Part shown: positions 25,257 through 35,015 of the stretch, piece after piece
Numbering within the stretch: position 1 is the stretch's first letter
Layout: each line of letters begins with the position of its first letter
Assembly (NCBI GenBank): GCA_051881535.1
Contig: JBJEQB010000006.1
Span: 3,263 to 67,262, forward strand
DNA: 64,000 nt
Reading direction: 5' to 3'
From: CAG-177 sp051881535
GTDB lineage: Bacteria; Bacillota; Clostridia; Oscillospirales; Acutalibacteraceae
Notes under the pieces: generated by a model
What the model saw: the letters and a program-made list of their open reading frames with translations, nothing else
Databases searched by the model: none
Told to the model about the DNA's origin: nothing
Program-made: the position numbers and the translations under genes

Positions 25257-25270
25257 GGAGGTGGGAAAGA

Positions 25271-27799
25271 ATGGCTCATAACAGAGATTATAAACCGGAA
25301 GACATACTTTTTCCGGATCAGTTAATTACTACATCTGACATTGTACCCGAGATGAAAGCAGCAATGCTTGACTATGCAATGTCGGTTATCGTTGACCGTG
25401 CTCTCCCCGATGTTCGTGACGGACTTAAACCCGTTCACCGTCGTATCCTCTACACGATGTATGAAGATAATCTGACCTCGGACAAGCCTTTCAAAAAGTC
25501 AGCAACCTGTGTCGGTGATGTTCTCGGTAAATACCATCCTCACGGCGACACATCGGTATATGACGCAATGGTCAGACTTGCCCAAAACTTCTCAATGAGA
25601 TATATGCTCGTTGACGGTCACGGCAACTTCGGTTCGGTTGACGGCGACCCCCCTGCGGCATACCGTTACACAGAGGCAAGGCTCAGCAAAATCAGCAACA
25701 AAATGCTTGAAGATATTGACAAGGATACGGTTGATTGGGGTCCCAACTTTGATGAAAGCCGCAAAGAGCCCAGATCCCTGCCTTCAAGATTTCCCAACCT
25801 TCTTGTAAATGGCTCTCAGGGTATTGCCGTCGGTATGACTACAAGTATTCCTCCCCATAATCTCGGCGAGGTTATTGACGCCTGCGTTTGCGTGCTTGAA
25901 AACAGCGAGGCAACGCTTGATGACCTTATGCAGCATATTCACGGCCCCGATTTCCCGACAAAGGGCATTATCATGGGCAGATACGGTATCAGACAGGCTT
26001 ATGAAACCGGCAGGGGCAAAGTAGTTGTCAGAGCAAAGACGGAATTTGAAGAATACGGAAGAGATAACAGAACAAGAATTATTGTCACGGAGCTTCCTTA
26101 TCTCATTAAGAAGCGCGCTCTTATCAAGAAGATTGCAGAGCAGGTCAGAGATAAGCGTATTGAAGGCATTTCCGACCTTCGTGACGAAACAGACAGAAAC
26201 GGAATGAGAATCGTTATTGAGCTTAAGCGTGATGCCAATGCTCAGGTTGTTCTCAACAAGCTTTTCAGCCAGACTGAAATGCAGTCAACATTCAGCATCA
26301 TTATGCGTGCTCTTGTTGATGACGGCAAACAGCCCAAAATTCTCACACTCCGCAACTATATCGACGAATACCTTGCATACCAGAAGCAGGTTGTCCGCAG
26401 AAGAACACAGTTTGATTTGAAGAAGGCTCTTGAAAGAGCTCACCTGCTCGAAGGTCTTATCATAGCTCAGGATAATATCGACGAAGTAATCCATATTATC
26501 CGCACAAGCTATGATGATGCAAAGGTAAGGCTTATGGAACGCTTCGGTCTTGATGATGTTCAGGCTCAGGCAATCCTTGATATGAGGCTCAAAGCTCTTC
26601 AGGGACTTGACAGAGAAAAGCTCGTTGAAGAATTCAAAGCGCTTGAAGAAAGAATTGCTTATTACCGTGAGCTTCTTGCCGATGAAATCAAGCTCAACGG
26701 CGTTCTCAGAGATGAGCTTGTTGCCATCAGGGATAAATTCGCCGATGAAAGAAAAACCGAGATTCAGGATGTCAGCGGCGAAGTTGACCTTGAAGACCTT
26801 ATTCCTCAGCATGACTGTGTTCTTGCTCTTACCGATATGGGTTACATCAAACGCACGCCCGTAGCGGAATACAAGCAGCAGAGCAGAGGCGGCAAGGGCG
26901 TTGTGGGTCTTAAACAGAGGGAAGAGGACAATGTAAAAACTCTCTTTACCTGCTCCACCCACGATTATATTATGCTCTTTACCAACTTCGGTCGTGTTTA
27001 CAGAATAAAAGGCTATAATGTTCCCGAGGGCTCCCGTCAGAGCAAGGGTACAAATGTTGTAAACGTACTTCAGCTTCTTCCCGAAGAAAAGGTTACCGCG
27101 ATGATTAAGGTTCCCGACTTCGGTCAGGAAGAAACATCATATCTTTCAATGGTCACAAAGAACGGTATTATCAAGCGTACCGAGCTTGATACATACAAGA
27201 ATATCCGCAAAACCGGCGTTATAGCAATCAATCTTGATGAGGGCGATGAACTCGGCTGGGTTAAGCTTACCGACGGCAAGGCCAATATCATTGTTGCTAC
27301 CAAGAAGGGTATGAGCATTTCGTTCAACGAAGAAGATGCAAGGGTTATCGGCAGAACAGCAAGAGGCGTGCGCGCGATTAAGCTCAGAGAGGGCGATTGC
27401 GTTGTCGGCATGGATGTCCTCAGAGAGGACAGAATGGTTCTCACCGTCAGCGAAACAGGCTACGGCAGACTCAGCCCCATCGGAGATTACAGACCTCAGA
27501 ACAGAGGCGGCTACGGTCTTACAAACTACCATGTCAGAAAGTTTGGCGACATTGCCGCAATCGAGGTTGTTGACCCTGCAAACGACCTTATGCTCATTTC
27601 TTCCGACGGCATTATCATCAGAATTCCCATGGATACCATCCGTGTTTGTGCAAGACCTTCAAAGGGCGTGCGCGTGATGAGGGTCAACGAGGGCGAGAAG
27701 CTGATTGCCGCCGTTTCGGTTGAGCGAAACGAGGATGAACCCGAAATTCAAGAGCCCGAAACTCAGGATATCGGAGCAGAAACCCCGGAAGAAGAATAA
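25271..27799 (+). CDS. gyrA: DNA gyrase subunit A
   Basis: An 842-residue GyrA, the cleavage-rejoining subunit. The catalytic tyrosine is Y133 in RYTEARLS; the quinolone-determining region (GDVLGKYHPHGDTSVYDAM) shows Thr at the usual Ser83 position (HGDTSVYD). The C-terminal beta-pinwheel contains the GyrA box as QSRGGKG near residue 538, which marks gyrase rather than topoisomerase IV. An acidic tail follows. AAGGAGGTG precedes the ATG. Confidence 0.97.
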   Translation: MAHNRDYKPEDILFPDQLITTSDIVPEMKAAMLDYAMSVIVDRALPDVRDGLKPVHRRILYTMYEDNLTSDKPFKKSATCVGDVLGKYHPHGDTSVYDAMVRLAQNFSMRYMLVDGHGNFGSVDGDPPAAYRYTEARLSKISNKMLEDIDKDTVDWGPNFDESRKEPRSLPSRFPNLLVNGSQGIAVGMTTSIPPHNLGEVIDACVCVLENSEATLDDLMQHIHGPDFPTKGIIMGRYGIRQAYETGRGKVVVRAKTEFEEYGRDNRTRIIVTELPYLIKKRALIKKIAEQVRDKRIEGISDLRDETDRNGMRIVIELKRDANAQVVLNKLFSQTEMQSTFSIIMRALVDDGKQPKILTLRNYIDEYLAYQKQVVRRRTQFDLKKALERAHLLEGLIIAQDNIDEVIHIIRTSYDDAKVRLMERFGLDDVQAQAILDMRLKALQGLDREKLVEEFKALEERIAYYRELLADEIKLNGVLRDELVAIRDKFADERKTEIQDVSGEVDLEDLIPQHDCVLALTDMGYIKRTPVAEYKQQSRGGKGVVGLKQREEDNVKTLFTCSTHDYIMLFTNFGRVYRIKGYNVPEGSRQSKGTNVVNVLQLLPEEKVTAMIKVPDFGQEETSYLSMVTKNGIIKRTELDTYKNIRKTGVIAINLDEGDELGWVKLTDGKANIIVATKKGMSISFNEEDARVIGRTARGVRAIKLREGDCVVGMDVLREDRMVLTVSETGYGRLSPIGDYRPQNRGGYGLTNYHVRKFGDIAAIEVVDPANDLMLISSDGIIIRIPMDTIRVCARPSKGVRVMRVNEGEKLIAAVSVERNEDEPEIQEPETQDIGAETPEEE

Positions 27800-27825
27800 A
27801 TTTGCAAAAAAATTTATATAACTAC

Positions 27826-27854
27826 TTGTCAGATGTTGATATATTTGATATTAT
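27826..27854 (+). promoter_or_regulatory. Sigma-A promoter of mgsA
   Basis: TTGTCA (27826-27831), 17 bases, TATTAT (27849-27854). It lies between gyrA and mgsA, 27 bases before the mgsA start, so the mRNA leader would be short. Confidence 0.75.
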
Positions 27855-27881
27855 AACTTAGAAAGAGAGGGGGAAATGCCG

Positions 27882-28292
27882 ATGAATATTGCTCTTATTG
27901 CTCATGACGCAAAAAAAGAGTTGATGACTCAGTTCTGCATCGCTTACTGCGGAATTCTGAGCAGACACAATCTTTTTGCTACGGGCACCACCGGCAAAAT
28001 GGTTGCAGAAGCTACCGGTCTTGAAATAACGAGATTTCTCAGCGGCTCTCAGGGAGGCGATCAGCAGATAGCTTCGAGCATCGCCTGCAACGAAATAGAT
28101 CTCCTGTTGATTTTCCGCGATCCCTTAACCGCAAAGCCCCACGAGCCTAACGAAGCAACGCTTCTCAGGCTGTGCGATGTGCACAACATTCCCGTTGCCA
28201 CAAACATTGCAACTGCGGAGGCTCTTATTCATTCACTTGCCAGAGGCGATTTGGATTGGCGCGATATCGTTAATCCAAAACATAAGGTCTGA
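27882..28292 (+). CDS. mgsA: Methylglyoxal synthase
   Basis: A 136-residue enzyme that converts dihydroxyacetone phosphate to methylglyoxal and phosphate, a bypass of lower glycolysis when phosphate is short. The family motifs are IALIAHDAKK at the start, TGTTG near 35-39 (phosphate binding) and GGDQQI with the catalytic Asp at 60, then FRDPL and HNIPVATN. Another ATG lies 6 bases upstream (27876), but it is only 2 bases from the GAGGGGG site, so 27882 is preferred. It has its own promoter and terminator. Confidence 0.95.
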   Translation: MNIALIAHDAKKELMTQFCIAYCGILSRHNLFATGTTGKMVAEATGLEITRFLSGSQGGDQQIASSIACNEIDLLLIFRDPLTAKPHEPNEATLLRLCDVHNIPVATNIATAEALIHSLARGDLDWRDIVNPKHKV

Positions 28293-28335
28293 CCTTTGTG
28301 TGACGCTCCTCGCGGCAGAAATGCAAAATTCTGAG

Positions 28336-28369
28336 GGGGTCGTCTGATTTAAGACGGCCCTTTGATTTT
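28336..28369 (+). terminator. Rho-independent terminator after mgsA
   Basis: GGGTCGTC (28337-28344) pairs with GACGGCCC (28353-28360) with one G-T pair and an 8-base loop, followed by TTTGATTTT. It lies 44 bases downstream of the mgsA stop and before the hisS ribosome binding site. Confidence 0.8.
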
Positions 28370-28396
28370 ATCCGAAAAGGAAAAAGGAAGATAAAG

Positions 28397-29749
28397 ATGG
28401 CTATTGTTACCAAAGCCGTAAAGGGCACTCAGGATATACTGCCCTCTGAGGTTTATAAAAATCAGTTTTTAGAGCAGACAATGCTTGATATCGCGGGCAA
28501 ATTCGGCTTCCGCGAAATCAGAACGCCCGTTTTTGAGCACACCGAGCTTTTTCAGCGCGGCGTGGGCGAAACCACGGATGTTGTGCAGAAAGAGATGTAT
28601 ACCTTTGACGATAAGGGCGGCAGGTCGATAACTCTGCGCCCCGAGGGAACAGCGGGCGCCGCAAGAGCTTTTCTTGAGCACGGCCTTTTCAACGAGGCTC
28701 TGCCGCAGAAATTCTGCTATGTGCTTAACTGCTACCGTTACGAAAAGCCGCAGGCGGGCAGATGGAGAGAGTTTCAGCAGTTCGGCGTTGAAATGCTCGG
28801 AGCCGCCGCACCCGCTGCCGATGCGGAAATAATTTCACTTGCAAATGAAATTTTCGCTTTTCTCGGCGTTGAGGGCTTGCAGCTTGAAATCAATTCAATC
28901 GGCTGCCCCGAATGTCGCAAAAATTATCACAAGGCGCTCAGAGAATATTTTGAGGCGAGAAAAGACGAGCTTTGCCCCACCTGCCTCGGCAGGCTTGAAA
29001 AGAATCCCATGAGAATTCTTGACTGCAAAAGCCCCGTCTGCAAAGAAATCGCAAAGGACGCTCCCGCAATAATCGATTATATCTGCGAGGATTGCTCCGC
29101 GCATTTTGAGAGCGTTAAAAAATATCTCGACAAAATGAATATTGAATATGTTGTCAATCCGCGCATTGTCCGCGGGCTTGACTATTATACACGCACCGTT
29201 TTTGAGTTCGTTTCTACCGAAATCGGCGCGCAGGGAACGGTCTGCGGCGGCGGACGCTATGACGGGCTTCTTGAAGAGCTCGGCGGACCGCACACTCCGT
29301 CGCTCGGCTTTGCCATGGGCACGGGCAGACTGCTTATGCTTATGCAGGCTCAGGGCATTGAGCTGCCGAAGCCCAACGGCTGCGATATTTACATCGCTCC
29401 CATGGGTGAGCAGGCGTCATATGAAGCGGCGGCGCTCACCGCCGACCTCAGAGCGGGCGGAGTAAGCGCTCAGACGGATGTTGTGGGGCGTTCTCTTAAA
29501 GCTCAGATGAAATATGCCGATAAAATTGGTGCAAAATACACCGCAGTTCTCGGCGATGATGAGATTGCCGCAGGAATTCTGAAAGTTAAGAATATGGATT
29601 CGGGCGAAACAAAGGAGCTTGCCGTTTCGGATTTTGCGGACAGCTTTATGGAGTTTATGCTCAGAGAGGAGACGGAGGCTTTGGGAGAGTCGCTCGGCGG
29701 AGAGCTTGACGGAGTTGACCTCTCGGCGATATTAGGCGATATCAAATAA
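28397..29749 (+). CDS. hisS: Histidyl-tRNA synthetase
   Basis: A 450-residue class II synthetase. Motif 2 is CYRYEKPQAGRWREFQQFGVE (in parts), the histidine-specific loop is RGLDYYTRTVFEF, and motif 3 is GGGRYDGLLEELGG followed by SLGFAMGTGRL. A C-terminal anticodon-binding domain follows (IYIAPMGEQA onward). The tail of about 25 acidic residues after the anticodon domain is slightly longer than usual. It is paired with aspS 26 bases downstream, as in Bacillus, where the two form a T-box operon; I could not find a T-box here. Confidence 0.97.
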   Translation: MAIVTKAVKGTQDILPSEVYKNQFLEQTMLDIAGKFGFREIRTPVFEHTELFQRGVGETTDVVQKEMYTFDDKGGRSITLRPEGTAGAARAFLEHGLFNEALPQKFCYVLNCYRYEKPQAGRWREFQQFGVEMLGAAAPAADAEIISLANEIFAFLGVEGLQLEINSIGCPECRKNYHKALREYFEARKDELCPTCLGRLEKNPMRILDCKSPVCKEIAKDAPAIIDYICEDCSAHFESVKKYLDKMNIEYVVNPRIVRGLDYYTRTVFEFVSTEIGAQGTVCGGGRYDGLLEELGGPHTPSLGFAMGTGRLLMLMQAQGIELPKPNGCDIYIAPMGEQASYEAAALTADLRAGGVSAQTDVVGRSLKAQMKYADKIGAKYTAVLGDDEIAAGILKVKNMDSGETKELAVSDFADSFMEFMLREETEALGESLGGELDGVDLSAILGDIK

Positions 29750-29775
29750 ACTATATATAAAAGGACAGAACAAAA

Positions 29776-31563
29776 ATGGATTTTATGACGGGACTTAAAA
29801 GAACACATTACTGCGGCGAGCTTCGCCTTGCAAATGCAGGCGAAACGGTAACCGTTGCAGGCTGGGTTCAGCGTCAGAGAGACCTCGGTGCGCTGATTTT
29901 TGTTGACCTGAGAGACAGAGAGGGTATAGTTCAGCTTGCTTTTGACGAATCCACACCCAAGGAGATTTTTGACAAGGCGGCGGGCGTCAGAAGCGAATAT
30001 GTGCTTATGGCTCAGGGCGTTGTCAGAGAGCGTTCCTCAAAGAATAACGAAATTCCCACGGGCGAAATCGAAATCGAGGTTACGGATTTGCGGGTTCTCG
30101 CAAAGAGCGAAACTCCGCCCTTTGAAATAGTTGAGGATTGCCAGACGGCGGAGCTTACAAGGCTTAAATACCGCTATCTTGACCTTCGCAGACCCGATTT
30201 GCAGAAAAATATTCTGCTTCGCCACAAGATAACAAAAATAACGAGAGACTATTTTGATGAAAACGGCTTTATCGAAATAGAAACTCCCATTCTTATCAGA
30301 TCCACTCCCGAGGGCGCAAGAGACTATCTTGTTCCGAGCCGCGTTCACAAGGGCAAATTCTACGCTCTGCCGCAGTCGCCCCAGCTTTATAAGCAGCTTT
30401 CAATGGTTGCGGGCTTTGACAGATATATGCAGATTGCCCGTTGCTTCCGCGACGAGGATTTGAGAGCCGACCGCCAGCCCGAGTTTACTCAGATTGACCT
30501 TGAAATGTCGTTTGTAGATATGGAGGATGTCCTTAAAATCGGCGAGGGATATATGGAAAGAGTTTTCCGCGAGGCTCTCGGCGTTGAAATTCAGCTTCCG
30601 CTCCCGAGGCTTACTTATAAAGAAGCGATGGAGCGCTACGGCAGCGACAAGCCCGATACCCGCTACGGTATGGAAATCTATGATTTGAGCGAAACCGTCA
30701 AGGATTGCGGCTTCGGCGTTTTCACGGGTGCGCTTGAAGCGGGCGGAAGTGTGCGCGGAATAACCGCTAAAAATGCGGTAGCCGTGCTCACAAGAAAAGA
30801 GATAGACAAGCTCACCGAAATGGTCAGAGGAATTGGTGCAAAGGGTCTTGCATGGATAAGGCTCAATGAGGACGGCAGTATGGCTTCGTCATTCGCAAAG
30901 TTTATGACCGACGGCGAGATGGCGGCAATCCTTGAAAAGGCAGACGCAAAAGCGGGCGATGTGGTGCTGATTATCGGCGACGGCAAAAATTCAACCGTGC
31001 TTTCGGTTCTCGGCGCTCTGCGTCAGGCGGTTGCAAAGAAGCTTGATATCATTCCCGAGGGCAAATATAATCTGCTCTGGATAACCGAATTCCCGTTCTT
31101 TGATTGGGACGAGGAAACTCAGCAGTTTGTTGCAATGCATCATCCGTTCACCGCTCCCATGGACGAGTGCCTTGAATACCTTGAAACCGACAAGGCGGCG
31201 GTCAGAGCAAAGGCGTATGACCTTGTGCTCAACGGCATTGAGCTTTGCTCAGGCTCTATCAGAATAACCAATCCCGAGCTTCAGGCGCGCATTTTCTCCC
31301 TGCTCGGCTTGAGCGACGAGGAAGCGCACAGCAAATTCGGCTATCTGCTTGACGCTTTCAAATACGGCGCTCCGCCCCACGGCGGCATGGGCATCGGGCT
31401 TGACAGGCTTGTTATGCAGATGCTCGGCTGCGATTCTCTGCGTGATGTTATCGCTTATCCCAAGGTTCAGAATGCGAGCGAGCCGATGACCGAATGTCCC
31501 GCGCAGGTTGATGAAATTCAGCTCAAGGAGCTGGGCATAACCGATATGGTTAATGAGGACTGA
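29776..31563 (+). CDS. aspS: Aspartyl-tRNA synthetase
   Basis: A 595-residue bacterial-type class IIb synthetase: an OB-fold anticodon domain (GWVQRQRDLGALIFVDLRDR in parts), the catalytic core with YALPQSPQLYKQ and RCFRDEDLRADRQPEFTQID (in parts), the GAD insertion domain (about 280-420), and motif 3 GIGLDRLVMQMLG. Whether it is discriminating or also charges tRNA-Asn cannot be told; no gatCAB genes are in the window. It follows hisS closely and shares its transcript. Confidence 0.97.
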   Translation: MDFMTGLKRTHYCGELRLANAGETVTVAGWVQRQRDLGALIFVDLRDREGIVQLAFDESTPKEIFDKAAGVRSEYVLMAQGVVRERSSKNNEIPTGEIEIEVTDLRVLAKSETPPFEIVEDCQTAELTRLKYRYLDLRRPDLQKNILLRHKITKITRDYFDENGFIEIETPILIRSTPEGARDYLVPSRVHKGKFYALPQSPQLYKQLSMVAGFDRYMQIARCFRDEDLRADRQPEFTQIDLEMSFVDMEDVLKIGEGYMERVFREALGVEIQLPLPRLTYKEAMERYGSDKPDTRYGMEIYDLSETVKDCGFGVFTGALEAGGSVRGITAKNAVAVLTRKEIDKLTEMVRGIGAKGLAWIRLNEDGSMASSFAKFMTDGEMAAILEKADAKAGDVVLIIGDGKNSTVLSVLGALRQAVAKKLDIIPEGKYNLLWITEFPFFDWDEETQQFVAMHHPFTAPMDECLEYLETDKAAVRAKAYDLVLNGIELCSGSIRITNPELQARIFSLLGLSDEEAHSKFGYLLDAFKYGAPPHGGMGIGLDRLVMQMLGCDSLRDVIAYPKVQNASEPMTECPAQVDEIQLKELGITDMVNED

Positions 31564-31650
31564 CGGGCTTTCACCTGCGGGTGAGCCTTACATAGCATAT
31601 AGTTAGGAACAATTTTTAAATAATAATTTCCACAGAAAGGATTTTCTATT

Positions 31651-32730
31651 ATGGCAAGAGTTTATAATTTTTCGGCAGGTCCTTCAATGCTCCCCGAGAG
31701 CGTGCTTAACAGAGCTGCGGCGGAGATGCTCGACTATAAAGGCAGCGGTCAGTCCGTTCTTGAAATGAGCCACCGCTCAAAAATTTACGAAGAAATCATT
31801 TTCGGCGCATTCGGGCTTTTCAGAGAAGTAATGAATATCCCCGACAACTATAAAATCATTTTCTGCCAGGGCGGAGCTTCAACTCAGTTTGCGGCTATTC
31901 CCCTTAATTTCCTTAACGGAAGCGGCAAGGCGGACTATGTTCTCTCAGGTCAGTTTTCAACAAAGGCTTATAAAGAAGCGCAGAAATACGGCGATATAAA
32001 GGTTGTTGCTTCCTCAAAGGAGCAGAATTTCTCCTGTATTCCCGAGCTTGACAAGAGCAACTTCACTCCCGATGCGGATTATTTCTATATCTGCCAGAAC
32101 AACACGATTTACGGCACGCGCTTTGCAACTCTGCCCGACACAGGCTCCGTTCCCCTTATTGCCGATGTTTCGTCCTGCTTCCTTTCGGAGCCGATGGATG
32201 TTTCAAAATACGGCGTAATCTACGGCGGCGCGCAGAAAAATGTTGCTCCCGCAGGTCTGACAGTCGTTATCGTCAGAGAAGATTTGCTCGGCAAGGCAAG
32301 GGATTACACACCCACCATGCTTGACTATAAGGTTCTCGCGGATAACGATTCAATGTATAACACACCGCCCTGCTACTCGATTTATATGTGCAAGCTTGTT
32401 CTTGAGTGGATTAAGAACCTCGGCGGACTTGAAGCAATGAAGCTCCACAACGAGAAAAAGGCTTCAATTCTCTATGATTTCCTTGATAACAGCAAGATGT
32501 TCAGCAATCCCGTCAAGAAGAGCGACCGCTCGATGATGAATGTTACATTTGTAACGGAGAGTGACGAGCTTAACGCAAAATTCGTTAAGGAAGCCGCTGA
32601 AGCGGGCTTTGTTAACCTTAAAGGTCACCGCTCTGTCGGCGGTATGAGAGCTTCGATTTATAACGCTATGCCCATTGAGGGTGTTGAGAAGCTCGTTGAC
32701 TTTATGACCGAGTTTGAAAAGAAAAACTGA
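31651..32730 (+). CDS. serC: Phosphoserine aminotransferase
   Basis: A 359-residue PLP enzyme of class V, second step of serine synthesis (phosphohydroxypyruvate to phosphoserine), also used in pyridoxine synthesis. It begins RVYNFSAGPSMLPESVL. The PLP lysine is about K196 in YGGAQKNVAPAGLT, and the C-terminal signature GHRSVGGMRASIYNAMP is complete. It is followed 25 bases later by serA, making a two-gene serine operon. No serB-like phosphatase is next to it; the HAD protein at 43158 is not of the SerB type. Confidence 0.96.
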   Translation: MARVYNFSAGPSMLPESVLNRAAAEMLDYKGSGQSVLEMSHRSKIYEEIIFGAFGLFREVMNIPDNYKIIFCQGGASTQFAAIPLNFLNGSGKADYVLSGQFSTKAYKEAQKYGDIKVVASSKEQNFSCIPELDKSNFTPDADYFYICQNNTIYGTRFATLPDTGSVPLIADVSSCFLSEPMDVSKYGVIYGGAQKNVAPAGLTVVIVREDLLGKARDYTPTMLDYKVLADNDSMYNTPPCYSIYMCKLVLEWIKNLGGLEAMKLHNEKKASILYDFLDNSKMFSNPVKKSDRSMMNVTFVTESDELNAKFVKEAAEAGFVNLKGHRSVGGMRASIYNAMPIEGVEKLVDFMTEFEKKN

Positions 32731-32755
32731 CCCCTGACTGAAAGGAAAGACAGCT

Positions 32756-33889
32756 ATGTTTCAGATATTAACTCTCAACAAGATTTCAAAGGTCGGGCTT
32801 GATAAGCTTGACGGCGCAAAGTATAACTGCGCGGACAGCGTTGAAAATCCCGATGCCGTGCTTGTCCGCTCCGCTTCAATGCACGATATGGAGCTTTCCG
32901 AAAACACCGTTGCCATTGCAAGAGCAGGCGCGGGTGTTAACAACATTCCCATTCCCGCTTGCAGCGATAAGGGCGTTGCGGTTTTCAATACTCCCGGCGC
33001 AAACGCCAATGCGGTTAAGGAGCTTGTTATCTGCGCTCTGTTTATGTCGTCAAGAAAAATCGGCGCCGCTCTCGATTGGTGCAAAACCTTAAAGGGCGAG
33101 GGTGAGAATGTCGGCAAGCTGGTTGAAAAGGGCAAGAGCAGCTTTGCAGGACCCGAAATTCTCGGCAAAACTCTCGGCGTTATCGGTCTCGGAGCAATCG
33201 GCGCGCTTGTTGCGGGCGCGGCTCAGGCGCTCGGAATGAATATAGTCGGCTATGACCCGTTTGCTTCAAAGGATAAATTCAATTTCAAAGTTGCGGATAC
33301 TCTTGACGAAGTATACGCCGAAAGCGATTATATCACTCTGCACCTGCCTCTCAACGATGCAACAAGAGGAATGATTGGTGCCGAAAGCCTTGCAAAGATG
33401 AAGGACGGCGTCAGAATTCTCAACTTTGCGCGCGGCGAGCTTGTTGATACCGCGGCAATTCTTGCGGCTCTTGAAAGCGGCAAGGCGGCGGCTTATGTAA
33501 CCGATTTCCCTGCTGATGAAATGCTCGGCGCACAGGGCGTTACCGCTATTCCGCATCTCGGAGCTTCAACTCCCGAGAGCGAGGAAAACTGCGCGGCTAT
33601 GGCGGCTCAGGAGCTTGCGGATTATCTCGAAAAGGGCGCAATCAAAAACTCCGTAAACCTGCCCAATACCCTTCTTGCCGAAAGCTTTGAGTGCCGCACC
33701 TGCTTTATTCACAAAGAAAACGCCGATGACTTCGCAGTCAAGGCTGAAGCGGCGGCAAAGGCGGCGGGCGCAAGCGTTGCGGCGATTTTTACCGCAAACA
33801 AAAAGGATATGGGCTACACCGTTATTGACACCGATAAACCCTTTGACGCAAGCGGCGTTGAGGGCGCAATCAGAGTCAGGACTATATAA
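32756..33889 (+). CDS. serA: D-3-phosphoglycerate dehydrogenase, short form
   Basis: A 377-residue D-2-hydroxyacid dehydrogenase, first step of serine synthesis. The NAD motif is GLGAIGALVAGAAQ near residues 143-156. The catalytic Arg lies in NFARGELVD near 222, and the His in PHLGASTPESEENC near 269. The C-terminal 75 residues are a reduced ACT-like domain ending GAIRVRTI, without the long intervening domain of Bacillus SerA. This short architecture is common in anaerobic Firmicutes and Bacteroidetes. It is co-transcribed with serC. Confidence 0.95.
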   Translation: MFQILTLNKISKVGLDKLDGAKYNCADSVENPDAVLVRSASMHDMELSENTVAIARAGAGVNNIPIPACSDKGVAVFNTPGANANAVKELVICALFMSSRKIGAALDWCKTLKGEGENVGKLVEKGKSSFAGPEILGKTLGVIGLGAIGALVAGAAQALGMNIVGYDPFASKDKFNFKVADTLDEVYAESDYITLHLPLNDATRGMIGAESLAKMKDGVRILNFARGELVDTAAILAALESGKAAAYVTDFPADEMLGAQGVTAIPHLGASTPESEENCAAMAAQELADYLEKGAIKNSVNLPNTLLAESFECRTCFIHKENADDFAVKAEAAAKAAGASVAAIFTANKKDMGYTVIDTDKPFDASGVEGAIRVRTI

Positions 33890-33904
33890 AATGAAATAAA
33901 AAAC

Positions 33905-33944
33905 ACAGGCACGGTTCGTTTGAGAAACCGTGCCTGTATTTTTA
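33905..33944. terminator. Bidirectional terminator between serA and the OGG-like gene
   Basis: A perfect 12-bp stem (ACAGGCACGGTT / AACCGTGCCTGT, 33905-33937) is followed by ATTTTTAA on the plus strand, and by GTTTTTTATTTC on the minus strand. It separates the convergent serA and DNA glycosylase genes. Confidence 0.9.
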
Positions 33945-33965
33945 ACGGAAAAACCGCCGTGCTGA

Positions 33966-34793
33966 TTATTGAGTTCTTCTCCAATGGAATAAATATTGCT
34001 GGGCTATGCCGCGCGCACCGTTTATACATTCGGGCAGTCCGTCGGGATAAAGCTCCTGCATAATGCGCTTGACCCACACATCAACAGGGAAAGCGTCAAT
34101 CTTGCCGAAGCCGTAAAGCAGGGTGCATTGAGCAACCTTTTCGCCCACGCCCTTAATTTTTATCAGCTCGTCTCTGCCCTCGTCGATAGAGGCGGCTTTT
34201 ATTTTTTCAAAATCTATTTCCCCGTCCGAAACCTTTCTGGCGGCGTCAATTATATATTTTGCTCTGAAGCCCGCCCTTATCGGTGCAAGCCCGTCAATTC
34301 CCGCCGCGGCAACCGCTTCGGGAGTCGGAAAAGCGTAGTCATCGCCGCCGAGATGCTCTCCGAGCAGGCGGCAAAGGCGGTCGATAATGCCTTTTATACG
34401 GGGGATATTGTTATTCTGCGAGATGATGAAAGAGCAGAGGGCTTCCCACGGCTCCTGCCGCAAAAGCCTTATGCCGTAGCACTCCGCAACGGCTTTTTCA
34501 AGGTGCTTATCCTGCGAAAAGCGGCGGCAGAGCAAATCATAATCCCGGTCAAGGTCAAAATACGGCTTCCAGATGTTTTCAAAATCCGCCGAATTTGTTC
34601 CAATGAATTTTATTTCTCCGCCGTCATATTTAAGAGTCAGGGGCTTTGCAAAGGCAACGCCGTGCCACTCGTTTTCGCCCGTCTGAACCCAGCGAAACGC
34701 CTGACCGCAGTCAAGAGTTCTTTCCAAATCAAAACAGGAGCTTTTAACGGCGACGCAGTTTTCTTCTGATTTGCAAATATAATTCAATGCCAT
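33966..34793 (-). CDS. 8-oxoguanine DNA glycosylase (OGG1/AlkA-like, HhH-GPD family)
   Basis: A 275-residue base-excision repair enzyme. The N-terminal OGG-type domain begins FDLERTLDCGQAFRWVQTGE. The HhH-GPD domain follows, with the helix-hairpin-helix at about 211-222 (LIKIKGVGEKVAQC), where K219 matches the Schiff-base lysine of OGG1 and D238 in FPVDVW the catalytic aspartate. Thus it should be a bifunctional glycosylase/lyase for 8-oxo-guanine. There is no [4Fe-4S] cluster. GGAG lies 9 bases before the ATG. Confidence 0.9.
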   Translation of the reverse strand: MALNYICKSEENCVAVKSSCFDLERTLDCGQAFRWVQTGENEWHGVAFAKPLTLKYDGGEIKFIGTNSADFENIWKPYFDLDRDYDLLCRRFSQDKHLEKAVAECYGIRLLRQEPWEALCSFIISQNNNIPRIKGIIDRLCRLLGEHLGGDDYAFPTPEAVAAAGIDGLAPIRAGFRAKYIIDAARKVSDGEIDFEKIKAASIDEGRDELIKIKGVGEKVAQCTLLYGFGKIDAFPVDVWVKRIMQELYPDGLPECINGARGIAQQYLFHWRRTQ

Positions 34794-34975
34794 TTTTTAT
34801 TCTCCAAATTGTAATATTATGCTGTTTCGGCAAAAAATATTGCCATAAATTCTTCGACAAAAACCAACAAATTGTAAAGAATGTACAACCCAATGTATAT
34901 GCCAAAAAGGAATAATATAGTTTTCCACGCGGAAAACTCCTTAAAAACCAGGCTTTTTTAACCGAGTTATGCACT

Positions 34976-34996
34976 TTTTCCACACAGTTATCCACA
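34976..34996 (+). promoter_or_regulatory. Tandem DnaA-box-like sites
   Basis: TTATCCACA at 34988-34996 is a perfect consensus DnaA box. TTTTCCACA at 34976-34984 differs at one base and lies in the same orientation with 12-base periodicity. A weaker third copy, TTTTCCACG, is at 34921-34929. DnaA boxes occur by chance about once in tens of kilobases, but two in direct repeat with this phasing is suggestive. Confidence 0.5.
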
Positions 34997-35015
34997 TTCT
35001 TGGTTGAAAAGTCGG

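Noticed and set aside
26285..26962. A 225-codon minus-strand frame inside gyrA
   Set aside because: It is antisense to conserved gyrA sequence, with no start context.
27800..28396. Possible T-box before hisS-aspS
   Set aside because: Only a short terminator after mgsA is seen; there is no AGGGTGG-type T-box sequence and the gap is too short for a T-box leader.
33996..34769. A 257-codon plus-strand frame opposite the OGG-like gene
   Set aside because: The minus-strand frame has all glycosylase motifs; the plus-strand translation has no family features.
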